From assembly GCA_035528395.1 (NCBI GenBank), contig DATKYR010000218.1, positions 1 to 64,000 of the forward strand: 64,000 bases of DNA. Reading direction: 5' to 3'. The DNA comes from NIOZ-UU13 sp035528395. GTDB lineage: Bacteria; Planctomycetota; Phycisphaerae; Sedimentisphaerales; Anaerobacaceae. Of the stretch, positions 16,284-25,660 are shown piece after piece. The translations under genes and the position numbers were made by a program. Every line of letters begins with the position of its first letter. Position 1 is the stretch's first letter. The notes below the pieces were generated by a model. That model worked only from the letters and a program-made list of their open reading frames with translations, made no database searches and had not been told where the DNA came from.

Positions 16284-16566
16284 AAATTAGCTTAGAATCA
16301 AATTTCTGTGTATTTTAGCCGAAAGCACAGGCAATTCAACCATTGCGTTATTACTGACGTAACAAAAAACGCAGCTTACGGTTATATCTGGTGTCCATAC
16401 TGATTATTTATGATTATTCGGGATTATTCTGGTGAGAATTTATCTTTACGGTTTATAATCCGGCCATAAATTTCAGCAAACGTCGGAAATATGAGAGTCG
16501 CCGGCGTTTGCCGGAGAAATATCATGTAAAGATATCTTCAAAGTATTTGAGAAGGGAAGTTTTATT
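16284..16566. other. Divergent murE/transglutaminase intergenic region
   Basis: Contains the promoters for both flanking genes, but no site stands out. The ribosome site for the plus-strand gene is GAGAAGGGAAG at about 16549. Confidence 0.35.
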
Positions 16567-18171
16567 ATGAGAACTAAGTATCTTCTTTGGATATGTTTAG
16601 TGTCGGCGATTTTGGCCGGAGTGGGTTGCCACAAGAAATCACCACCCCCACAGGAAGTTTCTAAGCCGAAAGTAGAGTTATCGGAGCAGACTACCGTCGA
16701 ACAGGCTGTCTTGGAAAAACCGGCACAAGAGGCCGTATCGGTCAAGGCCGGAGTCGAGCAGGCCCAGCCGGAGGAAACGGAGTACTTTGCACTATTCATG
16801 GAAGGCAAAAAGATCGGCTACGCCATACAAAACCGTGCTGTTGCCGGTAATAAAGTTACCACCTCTGTGGAGCTTAAGATTACCTTGAGCCGAATAGGAG
16901 TGTCGGTTAGCGTCCAGACCAAAGCAATCACTATCGAAACCATCGATGGTAAGCCGCTCGGCTTTGAGCTCGAACAGGCATTGGGGATGATGGTGACGAG
17001 AACGATAGGGACGATCGATGAGCAGGGCAAGGTAACAGTAAAGACCGGCCAGCAGCAGATGGAATTTGATTGGCCCAGCGGCGCAGTAATGTCCGAGGGG
17101 ATGCGACTGCTGCTTTTGAAATATGGCCTTACAGAAGGAACCACATACACCGTAAAATTGTTTGACCCAAGTATGATGCAGGTTGTTGATGTCGAGGTAA
17201 AGGTTGGCCCAAAACAAAACGTTGACCTGCTTGGCCGTGTCGTTGCGTTGACTGAAGTTCAGAGCAATGTAAGTTCCGCGCAGATTGGCTCACTCATAAG
17301 CACTGAATATTATGATGATAACCTTCTGCTTCAAAAAAGCATTACACCTGTAATGGGTATGACTATTGAGCAAGTTGCCTGCACGAAAGAATTCGCACTC
17401 GGCCAAATCGATGTGCTTGAAGTGGTGGACAAGATGTTTATTGACAGCCCGAAGCCTTTGAGTGATGTTGGTTCAGCCCGGTCGATTACTTATTACTTAA
17501 GCCCTGTGACAGATGAGGTCGATTTGAAAATACCGTCCAACGAAAATCAAAAAGTACAACGGCTCAGCAATGGCAAAGTAATCTTGACTGTCGAGCCTGT
17601 TGCTGCGCCAACCGGGGTGAGGTTTCCTTACAAAGGTAACGACCGGGAGGCACTGGAGGCCCTTGAGCCGACAAGATATGTCGAGAGCGACCAACAAGTG
17701 ATAATCGACCTTGCACGGCGGGCGATCGGAGATACCAGTGACGCAGCCGAAGCTGCACGCAGGATTGAGGCGTTCGTGGCGGATTACGTTGCAGACAAGA
17801 GCTTGTCGGTCGGCTATGCCTCGGCGGCTGAGGTCGCTGTCAGCAGGCAGGGCGACTGCAGCGAACACGCCGTTTTGGCTGCGGCGCTTTGCCGGGCTGT
17901 CGGGATTCCGGCTCAAGTGGCTACAGGCTTAGCCTACGTGTCTCAGTGGCGTACTTTTCAGAACGGGTTCGGCGGTCACGCCTGGGTACAGGTCTATCTC
18001 GGCGATAAGTGGGTTGGGCTCGATGCGGCTTTTAAGGGTGCCGACTTAGGCGGCTACGATGCCGGACATATTGCTTTGGCTGTGGGCAACGGAAATCCCG
18101 AGGACTTTCTCAACCTGGTCAACACAATGGGGCAGTTCAATATTGAAAAGGTGACAGTCAAAAAGAGATAG
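16567..18171 (+). CDS. Transglutaminase-like lipoprotein
   Basis: A 534-residue lipoprotein. The signal peptide ends in the lipobox LAGVGC (Cys at about 19), followed by a Pro/Glu/Gln/Val-rich linker to about residue 70. The middle part (75-290) is beta-rich without a recognised name. The C-terminal part is a transglutaminase-like (TGc) domain: RQGDCSEHAVLAAALCRAVG gives the catalytic Cys, GGHAWVQVYLGDKWVGLDAA gives His and Asp. Such domains act as cysteine peptidases or cross-linking enzymes; the N-terminal half resembles that of planctomycete transglutaminase proteins. It probably acts outside the cytoplasmic membrane. Confidence 0.85.
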   Translation: MRTKYLLWICLVSAILAGVGCHKKSPPPQEVSKPKVELSEQTTVEQAVLEKPAQEAVSVKAGVEQAQPEETEYFALFMEGKKIGYAIQNRAVAGNKVTTSVELKITLSRIGVSVSVQTKAITIETIDGKPLGFELEQALGMMVTRTIGTIDEQGKVTVKTGQQQMEFDWPSGAVMSEGMRLLLLKYGLTEGTTYTVKLFDPSMMQVVDVEVKVGPKQNVDLLGRVVALTEVQSNVSSAQIGSLISTEYYDDNLLLQKSITPVMGMTIEQVACTKEFALGQIDVLEVVDKMFIDSPKPLSDVGSARSITYYLSPVTDEVDLKIPSNENQKVQRLSNGKVILTVEPVAAPTGVRFPYKGNDREALEALEPTRYVESDQQVIIDLARRAIGDTSDAAEAARRIEAFVADYVADKSLSVGYASAAEVAVSRQGDCSEHAVLAAALCRAVGIPAQVATGLAYVSQWRTFQNGFGGHAWVQVYLGDKWVGLDAAFKGADLGGYDAGHIALAVGNGNPEDFLNLVNTMGQFNIEKVTVKKR

Positions 18172-18640
18172 CAGAATGACAGCATGGGCTAAAGCCCATC
18201 CACCTGCTAAATCCGAAATCCGAAACACGAAACAAGTTCAAAGTGAGCTAAAGTGACAGCTTTGCTGTCATTCTGAACGTAGAGCAGCGAAGTGAAGAAT
18301 CTCTTTTTCGTTGGCCAGATCCTTCGGCTTCGCCTCAGGATGACACTTACGTGTCACTTTAGGCACTTTACACTTTAGGCACTTTAGTTCACTTGATTTT
18401 GTTTTGAGCTTCGTGCTTTTCATAAAAAGCGGCATGGGCTAAAGCCCATCCTACGCACTATCTCAAAACACAATTTGTCATTCTGAGTCCTTCACTTCGT
18501 TCAAGGATAAACTCCGCGAAGAATCTATTATTTTAAGCCGACCAGACCCTTCGCTTCGCTCAGGGTGACAGGATGACTCAGAGTGACAGGATGACTCAGG
18601 GTGACAGGATGACTCAGGGTGACAGTTTTGAGATAGTTTC
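18172..18640. repeat. Repeat-filled gap downstream of the transglutaminase gene
   Basis: No gene. It holds the hairpin ATGGGCTAAAGCCCAT twice (18184-18199 and 18434-18449), a family A palindrome (18243-18374), a broken family A piece (18478-18545), and a short tandem array of about 18-bp units, GTGACAGGATGACTCAGG, about four times (18565-18625). Confidence 0.8.
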
Positions 18641-20473
18641 TTATTCGAACTGGATGTCAGTGAGGACGAATTCGACGTTGGTGTTACCGTTATATGTATT
18701 GAGCTGCGGCTGATAGGCTACATTGAAGAATTCGCGCTCGAGCAGCTTCTTTTCCAATTTTCCGAACCTAAAGCCGATGCAGCGCACCGCCGCTGTGTTG
18801 TCGGTTATCGCAAGCTGAAGATGCTCACGTCCCGAGCCGACTCTTCTTGGCGGACTGGCAAGACGGACTCCTTTCGTGGCGAAAACAGGTTTGGGATTAC
18901 CTTCGCCGAAGGGGCCGAGCATTTGCAGCTCGCTGACCATCTCGTTTCGAAACTCAGCTAATGGAGCTACCGCGTCGATGTAGAGTTTGGCGGTGACATC
19001 GGTTTCGTTCAGGTTTTCTTTTGCATAGGCTTCGAATTCTGCTGCGAACCGGTCTATTTTTTCGGTTTCGATAGTTACGCCGGCAGCCATTTTGTGGCCG
19101 CCGAAGCTGATTAAATGCTGCGAGCAGGCCTTGATTGCGCTCAGCAAACAAAAACCGTGGATTGAGCGGGCGGAACCCTGAGCGACGCCGTTTTCGGCAG
19201 CGCCGGCGTTAATCATAATCGTCGGGCGATAGAATTTGTCCACTATTCTCGATGCGACAATGCCTATTACGCCGGTGTGCCAGTTTTCGTTCGCCAGGAC
19301 GATGCTTTTGCGGTCGGGGTGGTGGAAGTTTCGCTCAACTATCATTTCGCAGGCCTGCTTGAATATCTTTCGCTCGTATTGCTGGCGCTGGTTGTTTTGC
19401 TCTTTGAGATATTCGGCTATTTGCATCGAGCGAATCGGCTTCTCGGACGTCAGCAGCTCTACAGCCAATCGAGCGTGTCCCATCCGCCCTGCCGCATTGA
19501 GCATTGGTGCAAGGCGAAAACCGATGTGGAAACTGTCCAGCGGGCGCCCGGTCAGGCCTGCCGATTCAATTAGTGCCTGGATTCCGGAAAGCCTGCATTC
19601 CGGCAGTGCCTTTAGTCCGAAGCTTGAAAGCACCCTGTTTTCTCCCCGCAGGTCCACAATATCGGCGATGGTTCCCATTGCCGCCAGGGTCGTTGCGTTT
19701 ATCATAAATTCGCGTAATGCTGGTTCAAGCTTTCGGCCCGGATTGAATTCGTTGGCAATCGCCCAGGCCAGCTTAAAGGCCACCATAGCTCCGGCTGAAT
19801 CCTGGTTTGGATAGGATTTTTCCAGTGCAGGATGCACAATTGCGACGGCTCTGGGCAGCCCGTAGTCGGGCTTGGCGTCAATTTGGTGATGGTCGGTTAT
19901 TATTAAATCAAGACCCAATTGTTCGGCGAGTTCGGCCGAGTTATATGCTGTAACACCGCAATCGACAGTAACCAGAAGTTTGGTGCCGGATTTTGCCAGG
20001 GTGCGTATGGCTTCAGGGTTCAGGCCGTAGCCTTCATCGATGCGGTGAGGAATATAATAATCAACATCGGCACCGAGCAGCGTCAGGACCTGCCAGAGAA
20101 TTGCGACACCGGTAATGCCGTCCACGTCATAGTCGCCATAGACGGTGATTTTTTCCTTGTTTTTAACGGCCTGTTTTAATCGTTGAACCGCAGGTTCGAT
20201 TCCCGGCATTTGAGCGGGGTCGATAAGCTGCGTCAGTTTGGGCCTCAGGAAAACAGAACCGGTCTGGGCGTCAGTTATTCGGCGATTAATTAAAACCTGT
20301 GCTAAAAGAGGCGATACCTTCAGCGATTTAGCGAGTTGTTCAGAACGGGCATCCGGGGGCCGGATTGCCCATTGTTTTTTACAATAGCTGTCAAGTTTAG
20401 ACTCGCGTCTGAGGTGTGTAAGACGCGTTTTGCCGGGTTTCAGGTCTGTTTGCATCCGTGCAGAAGATTGCAT
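18641..20473 (-). CDS. recJ: Single-stranded-DNA-specific exonuclease RecJ
   Basis: A 610-residue DHH/DHHA1 phosphoesterase that degrades single-stranded DNA 5' to 3' in recombination and mismatch repair. Motifs in order: VYGDYDVDGITGVAIL (motif I), LLVTVDCGVTAYNSAE (II), LIITDHHQIDAKP (III), AIVHPALEKSYPNQDSAGA, and in DHHA1 FGGHKMAAGVTIE; a C-terminal OB domain follows (MLGPFGEGNPKPVFATKGVR). The length is normal. The upstream end is followed by short AATTAACC-type repeats. Confidence 0.96.
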   Translation of the reverse strand: MQSSARMQTDLKPGKTRLTHLRRESKLDSYCKKQWAIRPPDARSEQLAKSLKVSPLLAQVLINRRITDAQTGSVFLRPKLTQLIDPAQMPGIEPAVQRLKQAVKNKEKITVYGDYDVDGITGVAILWQVLTLLGADVDYYIPHRIDEGYGLNPEAIRTLAKSGTKLLVTVDCGVTAYNSAELAEQLGLDLIITDHHQIDAKPDYGLPRAVAIVHPALEKSYPNQDSAGAMVAFKLAWAIANEFNPGRKLEPALREFMINATTLAAMGTIADIVDLRGENRVLSSFGLKALPECRLSGIQALIESAGLTGRPLDSFHIGFRLAPMLNAAGRMGHARLAVELLTSEKPIRSMQIAEYLKEQNNQRQQYERKIFKQACEMIVERNFHHPDRKSIVLANENWHTGVIGIVASRIVDKFYRPTIMINAGAAENGVAQGSARSIHGFCLLSAIKACSQHLISFGGHKMAAGVTIETEKIDRFAAEFEAYAKENLNETDVTAKLYIDAVAPLAEFRNEMVSELQMLGPFGEGNPKPVFATKGVRLASPPRRVGSGREHLQLAITDNTAAVRCIGFRFGKLEKKLLEREFFNVAYQPQLNTYNGNTNVEFVLTDIQFE

Positions 20474-20831
20474 AATTTGGTTAATTGGTTAATTAGTTAA
20501 TTTGTTAATTGACCATTCACTACTCACCATTCACCAATCGGTTAAACGTTTATATATCAGAAAAGGGTAGTTTACCCCGTTAGAAATTCCATCACAAGCA
20601 ATAATATTGTCCAACAAAGAGAAATTTTTTCTTTGTTGAAAAGCCACAAAAACTGTCATTCTGAACCCTTCGCTTCGCTCGAGGACAGGCTCCGCGCAGC
20701 GGAGTGAAGAATCTCTTTATGGCTCAAGAAATGAGATTCTTCGGCTTCACCTCAGAATGACAGTCCACGTTTTCAACAGAGCAAGAAAATTTCTAACGGG
20801 GTGAATTGCAGGGATTGTTTTTTCCGGGTTC
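20474..20831. repeat. AATTAACC repeats and a family A palindrome
   Basis: 20478-20540 holds (AATTGGTTA)-type direct repeats with CCATTCACTACTCACC. 20574-20803 is a long inverted repeat: CCCCGTTAGAAATT on the left and AATTTCTAACGGGG on the right, enclosing TCTTTGTTGAAAAGCCAC and CTGTCATTCTGAAC with their mirror images. The core is shared with 48415-48545. No gene. Confidence 0.8.
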
Positions 20832-21700
20832 TTATGTCCGCCAGGCCAGTTTTGTTACACTTCCATCATTGTTTATATTCCCGGCTATAGCGTGCAGTTT
20901 AAAATCACCACCTTTGTCAGTCAGATTCGCTTGGACCCAGCCGATCGGCTCGGCGTCGCTGAAGTTGTAACCGACTGCCGGGAGATTGATAAGGTGAATC
21001 CCCTCAAACTCGGAAAATCCGTAAGCGTGAGAATGGCCATAGAGAATAGCCTTAACCTTGCGAATCGGTTTAATGACAGAAAAAAGCCGCGGCACGTCCA
21101 GCAGGGCATCGTCACTATCCGCCAGAGTATGGTGAAAGCAAAGAATTGTGGGAGTGTCGTCGCACTCTTTCAAATAGTTTTCCAGCCATTGCCTTTGTGC
21201 TTTTCCTAATAAGCCCGGCACCTTATTAACATAAAGATTCGAATCTAAAATAATCAAACGGGTGGTTGGATTGTTAACCACTACAATGTGCTTACCTTTA
21301 ACGAGTTGTTTTTCTCCGGAGACTTTATCGAAGACTTTAACGTAGTTGTCTCTGTTATCGTGGTTGCCAAGCGCCATAAAGACAGGTCTTTTTTCAGCGA
21401 TTGGACTGAGCAGTTTTTTAAGATTATCGTAATCGCCCAATTCCCCTGTCAGCCGAGCTAAGTCACCGGCAATGGCTACTCCATCCGGCGAAGCAGAGAT
21501 GATGTCGGGAATAGCTTTTTGTAGATTTTGATAGGGATAGAATCCTCGATAATTGTTGTTAACATCCTCCGGTATATGCGTGTCGGCTAAAAGTGCCCAT
21601 CGAGCAGGCTGTTTTTCACTTTTCCTTAAGCCGGGGCTGCAACCTGTAATGATAGCAGCCAGGGCCCCGACGGCAGTTAAACCGGTTTTCTTCTATTCAT
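20832..21700 (-). CDS. Metallophosphoesterase with a frameshift near its start
   Basis: The open frame with a usable start begins at a TTG (21440), but the same frame is open further upstream to about 21690 and only there supplies the first metal-binding motifs: WALLADTHIPEDV (Asp and His of motif I) and VAIAGDLARLTGE (motif II). Then follow MALGNHDNRDN (motif III) and ILYGHSHAYGF (motif V). The ATG at 21700 begins MNRRK, then hits a stop in its own frame; one additional A in the AAAA run (21686-21689) would join it to KTGLTAVGALAAIITGCSP, a lipoprotein-like signal. So the gene is frameshifted, or the run is miscalled. It would be an exported calcineurin-type phosphoesterase of unknown substrate. 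Confidence 0.75.
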
Positions 21701-21752
21701 TGACTTGTAGAAAATCTCTGCCATGATATGAATAAATGCAGGTTGTGTTTTT

Positions 21753-22079
21753 TTAGAGCAGCTCGTCGATTGCGGCGGCGAGGTCTTTTTTGCTGGTTAA
21801 GCCGACCCATTTTTTCTGTACCTGGCCATCCTTGAATAAGATGATGGTGGGTATTGCACTTATGCCGAACTCCATGGCACTGTCGCGGGCGTCATCGGTG
21901 TTTAGCTTGCAGATTTTGGCCTTGTCTGCGTATTCATCTGCGATTTCCTTGATAAGTGGGGCTATCATCTTGCAGGGTCCGCACCAGTCCGCCCAGAAAT
22001 CAACGAGCACAGGTACATCAGAATCATGAATAGTCTGGTCAAAAGTAGCATCAGTTAACTCAATTACATTACCAGCCAT
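21753..22079 (-). CDS. trxA: Thioredoxin
   Basis: A 108-residue thioredoxin of normal length with the redox motif WCGPCK (Cys33, Cys36) in VDFWADWCGPCKMIAPLI, and the cis-Pro loop ISAIPTIILFKDGQ. It reduces protein disulfides in the cytoplasm and is recycled by the thioredoxin reductase encoded 161 bp upstream on the same strand. Both belong to one likely transcription unit. A palindrome CCCGGTTATAGCACCGGG lies between them (22122-22139). Confidence 0.96.
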   Translation of the reverse strand: MAGNVIELTDATFDQTIHDSDVPVLVDFWADWCGPCKMIAPLIKEIADEYADKAKICKLNTDDARDSAMEFGISAIPTIILFKDGQVQKKWVGLTSKKDLAAAIDELL

Positions 22080-22240
22080 ATTATTTTATCCTTTCTGCCG
22101 AGATTTTGCAGTAAACTACCCCCCGGTTATAGCACCGGGTAATCCGGTCGCCATAATACCTGAGTTTCTCGCCGTCGTCAATAAAAATTGTCGTGCATAT
22201 TGCATAGTGGTTGGCCTGCTAATTTTCGAGGTTTTTTATT

Positions 22241-23236
22241 TTACCATCCGCCGGGCCCGAGCAGGTCGCTGACCGGCTCGTCCCACCATTTCGGGTCTCT
22301 GAAGTACTGTTTGAGCATCATAGCGGCAACGACGCCGTCGCCTACGGCTGTGGCTAACTGCATAGCCGCCCCGATTCTGCAATCACCGGCCACGAAGACG
22401 CCCGGGACGCTTGTGCGAAGGTATGCGCAGTCGCACTTGATGAATCCATTGTCGGTCAGCTCGACAGAACCTTTCAAAAAGCCGGTGTTCGGTAACATAC
22501 CGATAAAGATGAATACGCCGTCGCAGGGGTAGTCTTCTTCTTTATTCGTTTTGACATTTTTTAGCCTGACCGACTGGACCTTACCTTCGCCCTGTATGGC
22601 GGTTGCTATAGTGTCGTACTTGATAATCAGATTCGAATCGGGCTCGTTGGCCTTTTCAAGAAGTTCCTCGACCAGTACTTTGGCGGCCCTGAACTCGTCC
22701 CTGCGGTGTATCATTGTTACTTTTTCGGCGAATTTGGCCAGGTGAAGGGCTTCCTGAACTGCGGTATTGCCTCCGCCGACAGCGACGACCTGCTTGCCCT
22801 TGAAGAAAGGCGCATCACAGGTGCCGCAATAGCTGACACCTGCGCCGGCGCTGCGGAATTCTTCTTCCCCGGGGACGCCGAGTTTGCGATAATCGCTGCC
22901 CGGCGTCAAAATGACGGCCCGTGTGGTAAATTTATCCTTATCGCAAATAACAGCGATTTTGCCATCCTTTAGTTTCTCAAGGCTCGTAACTTCGCTGCTG
23001 TTCTTTATCTCGGCTCCGAAGTTCTGGACCTGTTTTTGCATTTGTTCAATCAGGCCCGGGCCGTCTATACGCTCGATGCCGGGATAGTTTTCTATTCTGT
23101 CGGTGTTGTTGATTTGTCCGCCGGGCATGAGCTTCTCGAGTATCAGGGTTTTCATTCTGTCGCGAGCCGTGTAAAGTGCCGCTGCCAGACCCGCAGGCCC
23201 TGCACCAACAATAATGCAGTCATAAGTGTCAGACAT
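22241..23236 (-). CDS. trxB: Thioredoxin-disulfide reductase
   Basis: A 331-residue FAD/NADPH enzyme that reduces thioredoxin. FAD site: CIIVGAGPAGLAAALYTARD. Redox pair: SYCGTCDAPFF (Cys137, Cys140), a variant of the usual CATCD. NADPH site: VAVGGGNTAVQEALHLAK and HRRDEFRA. FAD end motif: GVFVAGDCRIGAAMQLATAV GDG region. A C-terminal extension of about 20 residues (FRDPKWWDEPVSDLLGPGGW) goes beyond the usual end and is unexplained. Upstream of trxA, same strand. Confidence 0.94.
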   Translation of the reverse strand: MSDTYDCIIVGAGPAGLAAALYTARDRMKTLILEKLMPGGQINNTDRIENYPGIERIDGPGLIEQMQKQVQNFGAEIKNSSEVTSLEKLKDGKIAVICDKDKFTTRAVILTPGSDYRKLGVPGEEEFRSAGAGVSYCGTCDAPFFKGKQVVAVGGGNTAVQEALHLAKFAEKVTMIHRRDEFRAAKVLVEELLEKANEPDSNLIIKYDTIATAIQGEGKVQSVRLKNVKTNKEEDYPCDGVFIFIGMLPNTGFLKGSVELTDNGFIKCDCAYLRTSVPGVFVAGDCRIGAAMQLATAVGDGVVAAMMLKQYFRDPKWWDEPVSDLLGPGGW

Positions 23237-23267
23237 AACACATATCCTTTATTGAATTCATACTTTT

Positions 23268-23342
23268 TTAAGTATTTTCCATTTGTATTTCTTTTTCACC
23301 TTGTATTTGGTCAAGCTGCATTCCGAAGCGGTCTATGTTTTT
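23268..23342 (-). pseudogene. Remnant copy of the rmuC 3' end
   Basis: Right after the stop of the YgiT-like gene, the minus strand reads KNIDRFGMQLDQIQGEKE and stops 7 codons later. This is the C-terminal end of RmuC, which in the intact gene (23603 on) reads KKLDRFGMQLDQIQAETDE. The two are about four-fifths identical over some 50 bp. The YgiT gene thus lies between two versions of the rmuC end. Confidence 0.65.
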
Positions 23343-23564
23343 CTAAACGGCGTAAGTGAGGACTTCGAGCTCAGCGGTTTTATCGATATTACTTAAGATG
23401 CTATCCACCCTTTCCATAACCGTGTCTTCGAGCAAGTATTCACTGCAATTTCTACATTGTAAAACCGGCAAATCCTTGATAATAACAATACAGTCATGGT
23501 TGACCTTAAACGGCAAATTAGTAATTAACTTTTCTAATTTTGCACCGCAATTATGGCAATTCAT
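23343..23564 (-). CDS. YgiT-type zinc-finger protein
   Basis: A 73-residue protein with two CxxC pairs, MNCHNCGAKLEK and LPVLQCRNCSEYLLEDTVME, and the linking pattern HDCIVIIKDLPVLQC typical of YgiT-type (MqsA N-terminal) zinc fingers. Such proteins are often antitoxins, though many stand alone; no toxin gene is adjacent here. It follows rmuC by 38 bp on the same strand and is flanked downstream by a remnant of the rmuC end, so it was probably inserted into that site. A second, broken YgiT gene is at 13887. Confidence 0.8.
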   Translation of the reverse strand: MNCHNCGAKLEKLITNLPFKVNHDCIVIIKDLPVLQCRNCSEYLLEDTVMERVDSILSNIDKTAELEVLTYAV

Positions 23565-23602
23565 CGCTTCGTCATTTTATTTGAAGGGTCTTTTTTTGTC
23601 AA

Positions 23603-24634
23603 TTACGTTTGTTCATCCGTTTCGGCCTGTATCTGGTCGAGCTGCATTCCGAAGCGGTCGAGCTTTTTCTGGCCTTCGTCGTATTGGCTGTAGGCGTTTC
23701 GCAGGTGCTTGCCGAGGATGTCCCAGGTGCCGCCGAAGTCGGCAAACGAGGAATTGAGTCTTTTTAAGTTCTGTCGGATTTCGGCCGCCTGTTTTTCTAT
23801 CTGCAGCCCGTGCAGGCCCATCGCCACCGTCATAAGATACGCGTATAAAAGATTCGGCGAAACGGGGATTACCTTTTTATCGAAGCAATATTGCAAAATA
23901 TCGTTCGTCTCTCCTGCATATTTAACAATGGTTTCGTAATAGACATTCTCGGCGGGTATATACATTATTGCAAAATCCAGCGTTCCCTCGACGGGCCTTA
24001 TATAATCAGAGGCGATTTTGTCGATGTGATTGTTTACATCCTTAAGAAATTGTCTGCGAAGTTTTATTTTTTCCGCTTCTTCTTCGGTTTTTACGACTTT
24101 CTCAAAACCCGGAAGCGGGAACTTGGCGTCGACGGGAACGGAGAAGTCAGTTAGTTTTATCAACGCATCGACCGTTTTGCCGTCCTTGAAAGTGTACTGG
24201 AGTGTGTAGCTGTCTTTCGGCAGGATAGTTGCGAGGAGGTTTTCGAGCGACCATTCACCCATCTGGCCGCGGAGTTTGGGCGAGCTTAAAATATCCTGAA
24301 GGCGCCTGACCTCGGTTCCAATCTGCATCATCTGCTTGTTTGTGCCCTGCAGCTCGCCGATCTGTTTGTTGAGGCGTTCGAGCACTTCCTGGCCGGCCTG
24401 CATGCTTCGGCTGATATTAGTCTGGCCGTCCAGCAGAGACTTCTGGAGTTTGTCTTTTGTGTCGTCCTGAGTGGCTTTTAGACCCTCCAGTTGCTGATGC
24501 AATAGGCCGATTGAGGCCTGTTGTCCGGCCATCTTCTCGGCGTTGGCGGAATTGGAGATAATGAGCCAGACCAAAAGCCCGACAACAACTAAAACCAGAA
24601 CGGCAATGACTACAGTTAAAATAAGCTCCATCAT
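23603..24634 (-). CDS. rmuC: DNA recombination protein RmuC
   Basis: A 343-residue protein: an N-terminal membrane anchor (LILTVVIAVLVLVVVGLLVW), a coiled coil to about residue 110, and the RmuC nuclease-like domain (LSSPKLRGQMGEWSLENLLA, YTLQYTFKDGKTVDALIKLT, VDAKFPLPGFEK, YIRPVEGTLDFAIMYIPAEN). It limits inversions at short inverted repeats, which fits a genome with so many palindromes. The core Asp and Lys residues of the restriction-like fold (DALI, PVDAKFPL) are present. Confidence 0.93.
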   Translation of the reverse strand: MMELILTVVIAVLVLVVVGLLVWLIISNSANAEKMAGQQASIGLLHQQLEGLKATQDDTKDKLQKSLLDGQTNISRSMQAGQEVLERLNKQIGELQGTNKQMMQIGTEVRRLQDILSSPKLRGQMGEWSLENLLATILPKDSYTLQYTFKDGKTVDALIKLTDFSVPVDAKFPLPGFEKVVKTEEEAEKIKLRRQFLKDVNNHIDKIASDYIRPVEGTLDFAIMYIPAENVYYETIVKYAGETNDILQYCFDKKVIPVSPNLLYAYLMTVAMGLHGLQIEKQAAEIRQNLKRLNSSFADFGGTWDILGKHLRNAYSQYDEGQKKLDRFGMQLDQIQAETDEQT

Positions 24635-24794
24635 TTTCCCTAAAAAAGCAGTTCTGATTATAGATTCTCAAGGGCTGTTCGTCAAAGGCTAATAACAGCC
24701 TTAAATTGTGTAAAAAAATGTTGATATGCAGGTTGAACCCTTGTATCGTTCTGGGCGAAAAGAGTTGAAAATTGTCATTTCCGGGCTGTTCACG

Positions 24795-25397
24795 ATGGGA
24801 AGAATAGATTCTGTGATATTCGATTGGGGCGGGGTGCTGATAGATGACCCTGCGCCGGGCCTGATGCGATATTGCGCACAAGCTCTGAGTGTAACAAAAG
24901 AGGATTATATCAGGGCGAACAATAAATTCGCAGCGGATTTCCAGAAAGGCTTAATCGGCGAAGATACATTCTGGGAAAGAATATGCGGTGAGCTGGACGT
25001 GCCAAAGCCGAAAGTCGAATCATTATGGGCTGATGCATTCGAAGCTGCTTACGTACCCAGAGAAGATATGTTTTCCATGGCGGCCCGGCTTAGGAAAAAC
25101 GGCTACAAGACCGCGCTTTTGTCCAACACCGAAGCGGTGGCTATGCAGTACTTTTATCAGTTGCAATATGATATGTTCGATGTATTGGTCTTTTCGTGTG
25201 CCGAGGGGACAAGAAAACCCGAGAAGAAAATCTATGAGCTTACCATCCAGAGACTCGGCTCGCGACCCGGGCAATCAGTATTCATAGATGACAAACCGGA
25301 GTACATAAACGGCGCAAAAGAGGCGGGATTGAATACGATTCTTTTCGAAAACATCAACCGGCTTAAGAATGCATTGGTCGAAATCGGAGTCGAATAG
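24795..25397 (+). CDS. HAD-superfamily phosphatase
   Basis: A 200-residue HAD subfamily IA hydrolase. Motif I VIFDWGGVLIDD carries the nucleophile Asp, motif II is ALLSNTEAVAM, motif III Lys is in CAEGTRKPEKKIYE, and motif IV is SVFIDDKPEYINGAKEAG. The order and spacing resemble YihX-type sugar-phosphate phosphatases, but the substrate is not predictable. The start is uncertain: the ATG at 24795 gives a typical HAD N-terminus, while an ATG at 24726 would add 23 residues; neither has a clear ribosome site. Confidence 0.85.
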   Translation: MGRIDSVIFDWGGVLIDDPAPGLMRYCAQALSVTKEDYIRANNKFAADFQKGLIGEDTFWERICGELDVPKPKVESLWADAFEAAYVPREDMFSMAARLRKNGYKTALLSNTEAVAMQYFYQLQYDMFDVLVFSCAEGTRKPEKKIYELTIQRLGSRPGQSVFIDDKPEYINGAKEAGLNTILFENINRLKNALVEIGVE

Positions 25398-25420
25398 ATA
25401 GACCGAGCTGTAAATAAATC

Positions 25421-25450
25421 TTGATATGAAAGTGTTGTTTGTAGTACAAT
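25421..25450 (+). promoter_or_regulatory. Sigma-70-type promoter of the small antitoxin-like gene
   Basis: TTGATA (25421-25426), 18-bp spacer, TACAAT (25445-25450), 18 bp before the ATG at 25469, with AGAGGTG as ribosome site. Confidence 0.5.
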
Positions 25451-25468
25451 CAGAAAAGAGGTGTTACT

Positions 25469-25660
25469 ATGAACGATATCCAATATATTGTTGACGACAA
25501 GGGCACTAAACGGGCAGTCATTATTGATTTGGACAAGTTTCGTGACCTCTGGGAAGATTTCTATGACAGTCTAATTGCCCACAGTCGGGCTGATGAGCCC
25601 CGCGAGTCACTCAATACTGTAAAAAAACATCTGTCCCGAGCGGGAAAGCTAAATGGCTGA
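25469..25660 (+). CDS. Small antitoxin-like protein
   Basis: A 63-residue acidic protein: IQYIVDDKGTKRAVIIDLDK, then FRDLWEDFYDSLIAHSRADE and a basic tail. The beta-strand followed by two helices recalls RelB/Phd-type antitoxins that open with a short 'YI.D..G...AV.....Y' strand. It has its own promoter and overlaps a broken downstream frame by 8 bp, the usual antitoxin-toxin arrangement. Family assignment is tentative. Confidence 0.6.
   Translation: MNDIQYIVDDKGTKRAVIIDLDKFRDLWEDFYDSLIAHSRADEPRESLNTVKKHLSRAGKLNG

Noticed and set aside
19236..19814. Long antisense frame opposite recJ
   Set aside because: Shadow of recJ; no start signal and no recognised domain.
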